Source: Saccharibacter floricola DSM 15669 | GTDB lineage: Bacteria > Pseudomonadota > Alphaproteobacteria > Acetobacterales > Acetobacteraceae | Assembly (NCBI RefSeq): GCF_000378165.1 | Contig: NZ_KB899333.1 | Coordinates: 310,001 to 374,000 of the forward strand | Direction: 5' to 3' | DNA length: 64,000 bases | Shown here: one piece after another, positions 1 to 10,471 of the stretch | How positions within the stretch are numbered: the stretch's first letter is position 1 | Layout of the letters: each line of letters starts with the position of its first letter | Position numbers and translations under genes: made by a program | The notes under the pieces: generated by a model | Database searches by the model: none | What the model was told of the DNA's origin: nothing | Seen by the model: the letters and a program-made list of their open reading frames with translations, nothing else

Positions 1-1562
<1,562 letters not shown>

Positions 1563-1668
1563 TCATACACTGAAGACCCCTTCAGAGGGAAGCAGCAACT
1601 GCATCAATTCTACAATGTTTTCACATAAAGTAGAGGAAGAGATGATGCAGCTAAGGCGAGGCGAGGCC

Positions 1669-2010
1669 TTATGGCTTGTGCTGAGCTGGTGCCGAAGGGG
1701 CATTTGCCTTGTGCGAAGACGCTGTATCCTGCGCAGCAGCAGGAGGTTGGGAGAGGATATCATGCCCCGTAGCGCCTGTTGATGCGCCGCGATTAAGGAC
1801 ATCTAGCGTAAGGCACAGAATCATAAACAGAGCAGCTAAAACGCCAGTTCCGCGGGTAAGCAGAGTAGCTGTGCCCCGTCCTGTCATAAAAGCGCCGACC
1901 CCTTGGCCGCTCCCTATACCTAATCCACCCCCTTCACTGCGCTGGATCAGGATAATGCCGATCAAGGCAAGAGCAACTAAGACAGTGACGACAAGCAAAA
2001 AAGTGGTCAT
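1669..2010 (-). CDS. secG: SecG preprotein translocase subunit
   Basis: Small inner-membrane subunit of the SecYEG channel that helps SecA-driven protein export. It has two hydrophobic helices (about residues 2-22 and 50-70) separated by the SecG hallmark loop with IILIQRSEGGGLG and a Gly-rich stretch. A low-complexity Ala/Pro/Gln tail of about 40 residues follows, longer than in E. coli but common in alphaproteobacteria. A TTG two codons earlier would also be open, but the ATG at 2010 gives the normal MTTFLL start. It sits between tpiA and pyrG on the same strand. Confidence 0.92.
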   Translation of the reverse strand: MTTFLLVVTVLVALALIGIILIQRSEGGGLGIGSGQGVGAFMTGRGTATLLTRGTGVLAALFMILCLTLDVLNRGASTGATGHDILSQPPAAAQDTASSHKANAPSAPAQHKP

Positions 2011-2031
2011 GAACAAAAGGGTCCAATAAGT

Positions 2032-2823
2032 TTATGAAGGCGAAGAGGAGGGAACCTCCGTTGCAGCCCGGATAATATCGAGGAAACTCTGAGCTTCCAA
2101 ACTGGCACTTCCAACGAGAACCCCATCTAACCCGTCAATAGAAAGAAGAGAAGGGGTTTGGACAGAAGTGACCGACCCGCCATACAGAACCGGCACACGA
2201 ATGTCATCCGTCATCAAGCGCATAGGCAATAAAGCACGGATCAAAGAAAGCTTTCTTTGAAGCTCTTCATGGGACGGTGTAATGCCGCTCCCAATGGCCC
2301 ATACAGGCTCATACGCGACGATTCCTCTAAATCCGCGCGTAAGAGAGCCTTCAATTTGACCGGCTAAAACACTTGCCGCGCGGCCTTCATTGCGTTCTGC
2401 AAGATGCTCACCAATACAGACGATCGGGATGAGCCCTGCAGCCGTAGCTGCCTTAACCTTTTGACGAATAACAGCATCTGTCTCGCCATGATTTTGACGG
2501 CGCTCTGAGTGGCCGAGAATAACGTAACGGGCGCCAAGCTCTGTAAGCATTTTTGCAGATATGTCACCAGTAAAGGGCCCGGAAGGAGCCGGATAACAAT
2601 CTTGCGCGCCAAGAGAGATACGCTCTGCTGGCAAGTCATGCTTGCGAAGAATGTGATTGACGCCTGAAAGCTGCGTATAAGGCGGGCAGATAACAGTTCG
2701 TATATGGGAGGGAGGAGGATTTTCCTCCAAGGCTTTTGTAACGTCCCCAGCGAGTGTCAGGCCGCGCTCGTGTTGGGCCTGCATTTTCCAGTTCCCAATC
2801 ACAAATTTGGGTGCTGTGCTCAT
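2032..2823 (-). CDS. tpiA: Triosephosphate isomerase
   Basis: Interconverts dihydroxyacetone phosphate and glyceraldehyde 3-phosphate in glycolysis and gluconeogenesis. Visible signatures are the start FVIGNWKM (substrate lysine), ILGHSERR (catalytic His), AYEPVWAIGSG (catalytic Glu) and VLYGGSV with GVLVGSASL (phosphate loops). The ATG at 2823 gives 263 residues, close to the usual 250. The frame is open 20 codons further upstream, but that part is not family-like and the GGGGGAAAG in front of 2823 can serve as ribosome binding site. First gene of the minus-strand tpiA-secG-pyrG run, divergent from the PpiD-like gene. Confidence 0.94.
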   Translation of the reverse strand: MSTAPKFVIGNWKMQAQHERGLTLAGDVTKALEENPPPSHIRTVICPPYTQLSGVNHILRKHDLPAERISLGAQDCYPAPSGPFTGDISAKMLTELGARYVILGHSERRQNHGETDAVIRQKVKAATAAGLIPIVCIGEHLAERNEGRAASVLAGQIEGSLTRGFRGIVAYEPVWAIGSGITPSHEELQRKLSLIRALLPMRLMTDDIRVPVLYGGSVTSVQTPSLLSIDGLDGVLVGSASLEAQSFLDIIRAATEVPSSSPS

Positions 2824-2973
2824 AGTGCTTTCCCCCCATCGACATCTCCCCCTCCACCTAGAAAGGGAGGTGGTGCTGGTCAATTTGTCTCAGCATCATT
2901 ATGCTGCCAAACACTCTAGCGGGGTTTGCCCGTTAATACCATCCTGCCTCCGGATTAAGTGATATTCGATTCT

Positions 2974-4911
2974 ATGATTACTGCTCTGCGTCATTTTGTT
3001 GTTGACACTTGGATAGGTCGGGTCATTGCCCTCGCTATCTTTGTTGCGTTTATTGGCCTTAGTGGCAGTTTTATGGGGCTTTCTGGTGGCCTAGGAGGAA
3101 TGTCATCTGGCGATATAACGCAAATTGGCCACTATAAGATTACACCACGTGACTTTGCTCGTAGCATTCAGCAGCGTTTGGGGTATTTGCAACAAAGTGG
3201 TGTGCCTCTTAGTGCCTTGCGCTCGCCAGCAGCCCAGCAGGAAGTCAGTTTTGAATCCTTACGTGACCTTCTTACGCTCAAAGGTGCACAGCTTGCCGGG
3301 GAGCGGAACGGGGTGACACCGAGCGATGAGCTAATCCGCCAAACGGTTTTTTCAATGCCGGAGTTCCGTGATGCTCAGGGGCATTTTAGTGCGGACAAAA
3401 TGAACCAGCTGCTCCAGAGTAATGGATTGCAGCATCAGGATTTAATTGAGCAGGTTCGCCAGTCAAAAACAGCTCAAGCAACGATGTTTGGGCTGGCTCA
3501 AAATGTCACAGTGCCTAAAGCGGAACTCGACCAAATGGTTCGCTTTTATACTGAGGCTCGCAAAGTTGATCTGATACAGCTTCCCTTTTCTGCAGGGAAA
3601 GTTTCCTCTCAACCAAGTGACGCACAGTTGAAGCGTTTTTATGACAATCATCCATGGTTGTTTAAGGAGCCAGAATACCGTCATGCACGTATTGTTGTGC
3701 TTTTGCCGAGTAAGGTAGCGGTCACGGATGATGTGGTACGCGCGATCTATAAGCAGCGTGCACGTGACTATAATCAGCCAGAAACGCGCAGCGTAGAGGT
3801 GCTGGGCTTCGATAATGAGGCTACAGCACAGCAGGCAGCGCATAGCTGGCAGGATGGAGCGACATGGGAGAGTATTCAAAAAACTTTCCCGCAGGCTATT
3901 CCGGCGACGCTTCCCAATGCTCGCCCAGAGGATCTGCCCGATGAAGCGTTGTCGAAAGCGGCTTTTTTGGCGCATTCGGGTCAAGTTATGGCGCCGGTTA
4001 AAACGGCTATGGGGTGGAGTGTTGTGCATGTCACAAGCATTACGGCACCTCATCAGGTTAGTTTTGAGCAGGCAGCACCGGAGATTCGTGCAGAGGTTCA
4101 GAAGGCTGAGCCTTCTGTTGTGCCGTCTCAGCATATGCAGGCGTTTCAGGAAGCTGTTGCTGGCTCAACAGAGCTTGATAAAATCCCAGCAGATATTGGC
4201 GCCGTTCCCGTCGAAGGCACGCTTGATGCGCAGGGGATGACGGCCGGGGGCTCCCCAGCTCCTCTCCCAGGGGATGAGGCAACGCGCAAGGCGATTGTGC
4301 AACAGGTTTTCTCACAGGCAAAGGGGGACTATCCGCACGTTGTCTCTCTTCCTAACGGAGGCGGCTTTGCTGTTGTGGTGGCAAATGTTCAGCCTGGACA
4401 GCAAAAAGCGTTTGATACGGTACGTGCGGATGTAACGACTGCATGGCAGGGAGAGCAGCAAAAGCGCGCGCAGGAAGCACGTGCGACTGCTTTATATCAG
4501 AGCGCAAAGAAAGACGGGCTACAGCACGCCTTATCTGGTCAGCCTGAAGAAGCAAGTCTTCGTAAGGACGAGCGTTTTTCTCGCTTGCAAAAGCGGAGCG
4601 ACATGCCTGAGCTCATCAATCGTGCGGCTCTAAACCAAAATGTTGGCCAGACGGCAATGCTCCAAGAGGGGAATAGTTTTTGGTTGGTTCAGGTGACGGG
4701 AAGTGCGGCTCCTGCCACGGGTGAGCAGGAGGCTGTGCGCCAACGTGTTGAACAACAGCTTCTCCAAGGGTTGCAAGGTGATCTTATCGAAAGCCTAGGT
4801 AGTAGCTATCAGCACGAAACGTCCCATCGCGCTTTGAATACAGAGCTTTTTCATCAAGTCAGTGAGCAAATTTTGGGCCGCCTTGTTGGCGGTGCAGGGC
4901 AAGGTCAGTAA
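2974..4911 (+). CDS. PpiD/SurA-like membrane-anchored peptidyl-prolyl isomerase
   Basis: Likely periplasmic chaperone that holds proteins leaving the Sec channel. After a short cytoplasmic MITALRHF segment there is one membrane helix (about residues 13-35), then a SurA-type N-terminal chaperone region (residues about 45-190), a central parvulin-like region (about 225-365) and a long, Gln-rich C-terminal part, total 645 residues, as in PpiD. A GTG at 2959 is in frame, but the ATG at 2974 gives the typical PpiD start. The parvulin domain is divergent, so isomerase activity is uncertain. Its stop overlaps the trpE start (TAATG), so it is co-transcribed with the trp genes, an order also known in other acetic acid bacteria. 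Confidence 0.85.
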   Translation: MITALRHFVVDTWIGRVIALAIFVAFIGLSGSFMGLSGGLGGMSSGDITQIGHYKITPRDFARSIQQRLGYLQQSGVPLSALRSPAAQQEVSFESLRDLLTLKGAQLAGERNGVTPSDELIRQTVFSMPEFRDAQGHFSADKMNQLLQSNGLQHQDLIEQVRQSKTAQATMFGLAQNVTVPKAELDQMVRFYTEARKVDLIQLPFSAGKVSSQPSDAQLKRFYDNHPWLFKEPEYRHARIVVLLPSKVAVTDDVVRAIYKQRARDYNQPETRSVEVLGFDNEATAQQAAHSWQDGATWESIQKTFPQAIPATLPNARPEDLPDEALSKAAFLAHSGQVMAPVKTAMGWSVVHVTSITAPHQVSFEQAAPEIRAEVQKAEPSVVPSQHMQAFQEAVAGSTELDKIPADIGAVPVEGTLDAQGMTAGGSPAPLPGDEATRKAIVQQVFSQAKGDYPHVVSLPNGGGFAVVVANVQPGQQKAFDTVRADVTTAWQGEQQKRAQEARATALYQSAKKDGLQHALSGQPEEASLRKDERFSRLQKRSDMPELINRAALNQNVGQTAMLQEGNSFWLVQVTGSAAPATGEQEAVRQRVEQQLLQGLQGDLIESLGSSYQHETSHRALNTELFHQVSEQILGRLVGGAGQGQ

Positions 4912-6380
4912 TGAACGATATTCTTTATAGTGTTGAGGCAGCAGACCTGCTGACGCCGTTATCCGTGTTTCTACGGTTGGCAGAATTGCCTGATGACCCT
5001 TATCGTCTGTTTTTTGAAAGCGTTGAGGGTGGAGAGGCGCGCGGTCGTTATTCTATCATCGCGTTGATGCCTGATACGGTTTGGGTCTGTCAGGATGGCC
5101 AGGCGAAGCGCGATGGCGTTGTGCAAGAAGAAGGGCCGCTTCCCTCGCTCAATAAGCTGATTACGGAAAGTCGTATGGAGCTTCCTGAAGAGCTCCCACC
5201 CATGATTGGTGGGGTCTTTGGGGTGTTGGGCTACGATATGGTGCGTCAGATGGAGGTTTTGCCTCATGCACCAGAAAATGACTTAGACCTTCCAGAAGGC
5301 GTGATGATTCGCCCACGTCTTTTTGCTGTTTTTGATACGGTGCGCGACGAGCTCATTCTGGCAGCTCCTGTGCGTCATAAGGATGGACGTGAAGCAGCTG
5401 CTGAGCTGTTGGAAAAAGCGCGTGAGGCACTGCGTCAGCCTCTCTCTTACGAGGCTGAGGGGCTGCCAGAGGGAACGCAGCTCCATGAACCGCAGTCCAA
5501 TGTAACGCCTGATCAGTTTCTATCGAATGTGTTGCGGGCGAAAGACTATATTGCTGCTGGGGATGCGTTCCAGGTTGTGCCTAGTCAGCGTTTTCAAACG
5601 GCTTTTCCGCTCTCACCTCTCGCTTTGTATCGCAGTTTGCGCCGCATTAACCCAGCGCCTTTCTTGTTTCTGATGGAGCTGGGGGCTTTTACGCTCGTGG
5701 GCTCATCACCGGAGATCTTGGTGCGTTTGCGGCGGGGACAGGTAACAGTACGTCCATTGGCCGGCACGAGGCCGCGCGGCAAGGATCGTGCACAGGATCA
5801 GGCTTTGGAGAAAGAACTGCTTTCTGATGCAAAAGAGCTTGCTGAGCATTTAATGCTGATTGATCTGGGACGGAACGATGTGGGGCGTGTCTCACAGCCT
5901 GGCTCTGTTGCGGTGCCTGACCAATTTGTGATTGAGCGCTATAGCCATGTGATGCATATTTCCTCCACGGTAACGGGGCAGATTAAGCCGGAGCTTGGGG
6001 CGTTAGACGCTCTTTCGGCCGCCTTCCCAGCAGGGACGTTAACGGGGGCTCCTAAAATCCGCACCATGGAAATTATCGACGAACTTGAGCCAACGCGCCG
6101 AGGGCCTTATGCGGGCTGTGTGGGGTATTTTGGCGCTGATGGTGAGATGGATACGTGCATTGGTCTGCGGATGGCGCTGTTAAAAGACGGCCAGATGTAT
6201 GTGCAGGCAGGCTGTGGCGTGGTGGCTGATTCTGAGCCAGAAGCGGAATATCAGGAGACGCGCGCGAAGGCACGGGCCCTTTTCTCCGCGGCTGAACATG
6301 CGGTGGAAATGGCTATACGGGTTGGAAAGCCGACGAACAATGCCCATCCTCAGTCAGTAACTGATGAGAAAAAGGGGTAG
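4911..6380 (+). CDS. trpE: Anthranilate synthase component I
   Basis: Makes anthranilate from chorismate with ammonia supplied by TrpG, the first committed step of tryptophan synthesis. The 489-residue protein has the N-terminal regulatory half (RGRYSIIAL), and the chorismate-binding half with FQVVPSQRF, PFLFLMELG, VGSSPEILVRL, PLAGTRPRG, LIDLGRNDVGRV and FPAGTLTGAPKIRTMEII. Start overlaps the upstream stop, and trpG follows 7 nt after the stop. I see no leader peptide or attenuator directly ahead, since the gene is fused transcriptionally to the PpiD-like gene. Confidence 0.96.
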   Translation: MNDILYSVEAADLLTPLSVFLRLAELPDDPYRLFFESVEGGEARGRYSIIALMPDTVWVCQDGQAKRDGVVQEEGPLPSLNKLITESRMELPEELPPMIGGVFGVLGYDMVRQMEVLPHAPENDLDLPEGVMIRPRLFAVFDTVRDELILAAPVRHKDGREAAAELLEKAREALRQPLSYEAEGLPEGTQLHEPQSNVTPDQFLSNVLRAKDYIAAGDAFQVVPSQRFQTAFPLSPLALYRSLRRINPAPFLFLMELGAFTLVGSSPEILVRLRRGQVTVRPLAGTRPRGKDRAQDQALEKELLSDAKELAEHLMLIDLGRNDVGRVSQPGSVAVPDQFVIERYSHVMHISSTVTGQIKPELGALDALSAAFPAGTLTGAPKIRTMEIIDELEPTRRGPYAGCVGYFGADGEMDTCIGLRMALLKDGQMYVQAGCGVVADSEPEAEYQETRAKARALFSAAEHAVEMAIRVGKPTNNAHPQSVTDEKKG

Positions 6381-6387
6381 AGGTCTG

Positions 6388-6975
6388 ATGATTCTTCTGA
6401 TTGATAATTACGATAGCTTTACCTTTAACCTCGTCCATCATTTTGGGGCGCTGGGCATTGAATGCCTCGTCAAACGTAACGACGCTCTCTCTGCGGAAGA
6501 GGCGATTGCTTTAAAGCCGGAAGCAATCGTGCTGTCTCCAGGGCCGTGCTCTCCTGATGAGGCTGGTATTTGTTGTGATGTGATCCGTTTGGCTGCGGGG
6601 AAGATCCCTGTCTTAGGCGTATGTTTAGGTCATCAGGCTATCGGACAGGTTTTCGGGGCTGATGTTGTGCGCGCTCCTGAGCCAATGCACGGCAAAATTA
6701 GCGCGATGCATCATGATGGAAGCGGTGTGTTTGAAGGGCTACCGGAGCCTGTGAATATGGTGCGCTATCACAGTCTTACGGTAAAACCGGAGAGCATTAC
6801 AGAACCTCTCATTGTTAATGCGCGCACAGAAGATGGAGTCGTTATGGGGCTTCGGCATCGTGATTACCCGATTCATGGTGTGCAGTTTCATCCAGAAAGC
6901 ATTGCGTCCGATTCTGGGCGTGCACTTCTCGCGAATTTCTTGCGTCTTGCCGGTGTCGTGAAGGAAAAAGCCTGA
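6388..6975 (+). CDS. trpG: Anthranilate synthase component II, glutamine amidotransferase
   Basis: Glutaminase subunit that hands ammonia to TrpE. Class I amidotransferase of 195 residues: MILLIDNYDSFTFNL start, oxyanion and nucleophile region VLGVCLGHQAIG (Cys), and HGVQFHPESIAS (His, Glu). The frame is open from an ATG at 6364, but that would overlap trpE and add a basic tail not seen in the family, whereas GGGGTAGAGG lies just before 6388. The stop TGA overlaps the trpD ATG at 6975. Confidence 0.95.
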   Translation: MILLIDNYDSFTFNLVHHFGALGIECLVKRNDALSAEEAIALKPEAIVLSPGPCSPDEAGICCDVIRLAAGKIPVLGVCLGHQAIGQVFGADVVRAPEPMHGKISAMHHDGSGVFEGLPEPVNMVRYHSLTVKPESITEPLIVNARTEDGVVMGLRHRDYPIHGVQFHPESIASDSGRALLANFLRLAGVVKEKA

Positions 6976-8288
6976 TGGGTGAGAAGGGGCAGATACCTTC
7001 TGTGAAAGCTTTGTTGAGAAAGGCGGTGTCAGCTGAGCCCTTTTCAGCAGAAGAGGCACGTTCGTTAGATGAAGGGGGTGTATGTGAACCCTCTTTATCT
7101 GATGCACAACGCGTAGCCTTTCTAACCGCTCTTTATGTACGTGGGGGAAGAGGTGAGGATTTTCGTTCGCTGTCTTGTTTCTCACGTATAGAGCTTATTC
7201 TAGCTGACTTGACGAGTGAGAAAGGCAGCGCATCTTCTTTCCCGAGCATGTTGAAAACGGTGCTATCGGGGGCTTCGTTGTCGGCCGAAAAGGCAGAAGA
7301 AGCTTTTGACGCGATTATGAGCGGCGCTGTATCTGAGGTTCAACTGGCGTCTTTTTTGACAGTTCTGCATATGCGGGGGGAAACGCCTGAAGAGCTTCTC
7401 GGGGCTGTCCGTACAGTACGGCGTCATATGGCGCCTCTTCGTCATGTTCCACCAAATGCGATTGATGTGTGCGGGACGGGAGGTGATGGTCTTGGCACGT
7501 TAAATGTCTCGACAGCGACAGCTTTCGTGCTGGCTGGGTTGGGGGTGGAGGTTGCCAAGCATGGTGGGCGTGCCTTGTCATCAAAGGCAGGGGCGACGGA
7601 CGTGCTGGAGGCTCTGGGTATTCCGGCAGACGGGGACGTAGCGCGTCAGGAACAACGCTTGCAACGCGATCATCTGGCTTTTCTAGCTGCGCCGTATCAT
7701 CATACAGCGATGAAAAAAGCGGCCTCCGTGCGCAAGGATCTGGGCTTTCGGACTTTATTTAATTTGCTAGGCCCTCTTTGTAACCCAGCAGGAGTAAAGC
7801 GGCAGCTTGTCGGTGTCTTTGACCAACGCTGGTGTGCTCCCGTAGCGGATGTGCTGGGGCAACTTGGCGGAGAATCGATTTGGGTTGTTCAAGGCGAGAC
7901 TGATGAAGGCCCGATTGATGAGCTGACCCTTGCTGGGCCAAGTCATATTTCTGTGTGGGAACAAGACCAGAGACGTGAGGTGACGATCACACCGGAAATG
8001 GCGGGTTTTTCTGTGCAACCTGTGCGTGAAGTTCGTGGAGGAGCGCCTCAAGAGAATGCACAGCGTATGGAAGCGTTATTTAAAGGCGAAAAAAGCTGTT
8101 ATCGCGATACTGTGTTGCTTAATGCAGCTGTGGCTCTCCACGTCGCTGGGCGTGGCTCTTTATGGGCCGGAGAGCAGGTTTCCTCGCGATCATTGCAGCA
8201 CCTTATTGCCCAAGCTGCGCGCTCATTAGACGATGGTTTTGCTTTGGAGGCTTTGACGCGCGCGCAAAGAGGTGTAAGGGCACAGTGA
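6975..8288 (+). CDS. trpD: Anthranilate phosphoribosyltransferase with duplicated N-terminal domain
   Basis: Joins anthranilate and PRPP to phosphoribosylanthranilate. The core from about residue 89 is a normal TrpD: helical N-domain, then DVCGTGGDGLGTLNVSTATA (PRPP loop, residues 164-183), KHGGRALSSKAGATDVLEALG and FNLLGPLCNPA. At 437 residues it is about 95 longer than usual. The extra N-terminal segment (residues about 11-66, with SAEEAR, AFLTALYVRGG) mirrors residues about 91-146 (SAEKAE, SFLTVLHMRGE), so the helical domain appears twice. The start is fixed by the ATGA-type overlap with trpG. Whether the extra copy dimerises, regulates or is idle is unknown. Confidence 0.92.
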   Translation: MGEKGQIPSVKALLRKAVSAEPFSAEEARSLDEGGVCEPSLSDAQRVAFLTALYVRGGRGEDFRSLSCFSRIELILADLTSEKGSASSFPSMLKTVLSGASLSAEKAEEAFDAIMSGAVSEVQLASFLTVLHMRGETPEELLGAVRTVRRHMAPLRHVPPNAIDVCGTGGDGLGTLNVSTATAFVLAGLGVEVAKHGGRALSSKAGATDVLEALGIPADGDVARQEQRLQRDHLAFLAAPYHHTAMKKAASVRKDLGFRTLFNLLGPLCNPAGVKRQLVGVFDQRWCAPVADVLGQLGGESIWVVQGETDEGPIDELTLAGPSHISVWEQDQRREVTITPEMAGFSVQPVREVRGGAPQENAQRMEALFKGEKSCYRDTVLLNAAVALHVAGRGSLWAGEQVSSRSLQHLIAQAARSLDDGFALEALTRAQRGVRAQ

Positions 8289-8336
8289 CGGCGGTATCCC
8301 GCTTACATGTTTTCAAGTTAGAGTTTCAGGACGATC

Positions 8337-9326
8337 ATGATTTTCTTGCCACAGCGGCCGATGACTGCCTTTGCTCCATCAGAGTCTGACGGACAGTCTG
8401 CGGTTTCTGATGCGGCTCCCGAGCAAAAACCGGAAGCCGAGAAAGCCGAAACGGTTGCAGCCGATCACGGCGAGGCCGGCTCCAATGAAGGAAACGCGCC
8501 TTCAAAGAATGCTGAAGGTGAGGGTGACAAAACCCCTGACGTGCTTAAGCGCATTTGTGCGCGGACGCTTCTTGATGTTGAGCAGCGCTTACAGGTGATG
8601 TCACTCAAAGAGATTGCCGCGAAAGCGCGCGAGGTTACGACCCCGACGCGTGGGTTTGGGCAGGCGCTTCAACATATCACTGCCGATCGGCGCGTGGGGT
8701 TGATTGCTGAGGTAAAGAAGGCGTCGCCTTCGGCCGGTGTTTTGCGGCCTGATTATGATCCTGCTGCAATTGCAAGATCCTACCAAGCTGCTGGCGCGAG
8801 CTGCATCTCTGTTCTAACTGAAGGGTCTTGCTTCCACGGGAGTACGGATGATCTAAAGGCCGTGCGTGAGGCGTGCAGCTTGCCGATTTTGCGGAAGGAT
8901 TTCATCCTTCATCCATGGCAAGTGCATGAGAGCCGCCTCATCGGGGCTGATTGCATTTTGCTCATTATGGCAGCTCTTGAGGAAAATCAGGCAGCTGAGC
9001 TTATTGCATTGGCACGTGGTCTGGATATGGATGTCCTGTTGGAAGTCCATAATGAAGACGAACTCACACGTGCGTTGGCTTATGATAGCTTCCTCATTGG
9101 CATTAATAACCGTGATCTCAAAACACTGAAAACGGACATTCAAACGACATTGGATCTCGCTCCTAATGTTCCGCCGGATCGTTTGGTTGTGTCAGAAAGC
9201 GGTATCCGTGTACAAGAAGACCTTGAGAAGGTAGGTGAGGCTGGATGCAGCGCCGTCTTGGTTGGAGAATCTTTGTTGAAAGATGTTGACCCAGGCGCAG
9301 CAGCACGACGTTTGCTTGGTTTTTAA
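8337..9326 (+). CDS. trpC: Indole-3-glycerol phosphate synthase with acidic N-terminal extension
   Basis: Closes the indole ring in tryptophan synthesis. From about residue 66 it is a complete TrpC barrel: TPDVLKRICA start, EVKKASPSAGVLR, SCISVLTEGSCFHGS, PILRKDFI, GADCILLI, LLEVHNEDEL, GINNRDLKTL and VSESGI. In front is a 60-65 residue stretch rich in Glu, Ala, Lys and Pro with no family match that I know. An ATG at 8361 would shorten it only slightly, and no start nearer the barrel has a good ribosome site. It is monofunctional (no TrpF part). trpF, trpB and trpA are not in the window. Confidence 0.92.
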   Translation: MIFLPQRPMTAFAPSESDGQSAVSDAAPEQKPEAEKAETVAADHGEAGSNEGNAPSKNAEGEGDKTPDVLKRICARTLLDVEQRLQVMSLKEIAAKAREVTTPTRGFGQALQHITADRRVGLIAEVKKASPSAGVLRPDYDPAAIARSYQAAGASCISVLTEGSCFHGSTDDLKAVREACSLPILRKDFILHPWQVHESRLIGADCILLIMAALEENQAAELIALARGLDMDVLLEVHNEDELTRALAYDSFLIGINNRDLKTLKTDIQTTLDLAPNVPPDRLVVSESGIRVQEDLEKVGEAGCSAVLVGESLLKDVDPGAAARRLLGF

Positions 9327-9373
9327 GCCACCGTTACTATTTTCATAAGCAGTGGTCTGCCCGTTTGGTCGTG

Positions 9374-9407
9374 GTCATGGGATATCGGTGCTCTAGTATT
9401 CCATGAC
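9374..9407. promoter_or_regulatory. Inverted repeat ahead of pdhA
   Basis: Arms GTCATGGGATA (9374-9384) and TATTCCATGAC (9397-9407) pair over 11 positions with one G-T, around a 12-nt centre, in the trpC-pdhA gap 54 nt before the pdhA ATG. No T-run follows, so it is a poor terminator. It could be an operator for the pdh operon or an RNA hairpin in its leader. The regulator is unknown. Confidence 0.4.
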
Positions 9408-9461
9408 CTCAGAAGGTAAGACTACATCATTATCAGAGTTTACTAACCCTAGGAGACTGCC

Positions 9462-10466
9462 ATGGGTGTCACGGCGGATGCGCCTATTCCGCAGAATGGA
9501 CCGGCGCTATCACAGGAAGAGATGGAGCGTGCCTACAGGGAGATGCTTCTTGTCCGTCGTTTTGAAGAAAGGGCTGGACAGCTTTACGGTATGGGGGAAA
9601 TTGGCGGTTTTTGCCATCTCTATATCGGACAGGAGGCTGTCGTTGTCGGTATTGGCTTAGCGATGAAAGAGGGTGACCCTTCCATCACGTCATATCGTGA
9701 CCACGGCCAAATGCTTGTTGCGGGCATGACAGCCCGTGGCGTCATGGCAGAGCTCACCGGACGATCAGGCGGCTATTCTCACGGTAAGGGTGGCTCCATG
9801 CATATGTTCTCCCGTGAGAAAGAATTCTATGGCGGTCACGGTATTGTGGGGGCGCAGGTTTCTTTGGGAACAGGGCTGGCCTTTGCAAGTGCGTATCGTA
9901 ATGAAGACCGCGTCTCGATCGTCTATATGGGTGAGGGGGCGAGTAGCCAAGGTCAGACTTTTGAAAGTTTTAACCTAGCTGCGTTGCACAAGCTTCCATG
10001 TCTGTATGTGATTGAAAATAATCGCTACGGAATGGGGACAGCGATTGAGCGTGCTTCAGCATCCAAAGACCTTTCCAAAAATGCGGCACCTTGGGGCATT
10101 CCGTCTCGCAAAGTAGATGGCATGGATGTTGCTGCTGTGTATCTGGCTGCCCAGGAAGCGCTTGAGCATTGTCGCTCTGGCAAGGGGCCGTTCTTGTTGG
10201 AGATGGAGACCTATCGTTATCGTGGGCACTCCATGTCGGATCCGGCTAAATATCGCCAGCGTTCCGAAGTGGACGAGATGCGCCGCACGCGTGATCCCAT
10301 TGAAACTTTGAAAGCGGAAATGACTAAGCACGGGATTGATGATGCCTTCTTTAAGGCCGTAGATGCCGATGTGAAGGCGGTTGTGAAAGATGCCGCTGAC
10401 TTTGCCGTAACGAGCCCAGAGCCAGATGAATCTGAGCTATGGACTGATGTGTTGGTGGGGGAATAA
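9462..10466 (+). CDS. pdhA: Pyruvate dehydrogenase E1 component, alpha subunit
   Basis: With PdhB forms the thiamine-diphosphate-dependent E1 that decarboxylates pyruvate and acetylates the lipoyl arm of E2. The 334-residue protein shows [36 protein letters not shown], the thiamine diphosphate and Mg motif from GEGASSQG to ENNRYGMGT, and [14 protein letters not shown] with the phosphorylatable-site-like loop of this family. AGGAGA lies 6 nt ahead of the ATG. It is the first gene of an operon with 3-6 nt spacings: pdhB follows after 5 nt. Confidence 0.96.
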   Translation: MGVTADAPIPQNGPALSQEEMERAYREMLLVRRFEERAGQLYGMGEIGGFCHLYIGQEAVVVGIGLAMKEGDPSITSYRDHGQMLVAGMTARGVMAELTGRSGGYSHGKGGSMHMFSREKEFYGGHGIVGAQVSLGTGLAFASAYRNEDRVSIVYMGEGASSQGQTFESFNLAALHKLPCLYVIENNRYGMGTAIERASASKDLSKNAAPWGIPSRKVDGMDVAAVYLAAQEALEHCRSGKGPFLLEMETYRYRGHSMSDPAKYRQRSEVDEMRRTRDPIETLKAEMTKHGIDDAFFKAVDADVKAVVKDAADFAVTSPEPDESELWTDVLVGE

Positions 10467-10471
10467 TCATC

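Noticed and set aside
4700-4911. Tryptophan attenuator before trpE
   Set aside because: trpE overlaps the upstream coding sequence, leaving no room for a leader peptide and terminator.
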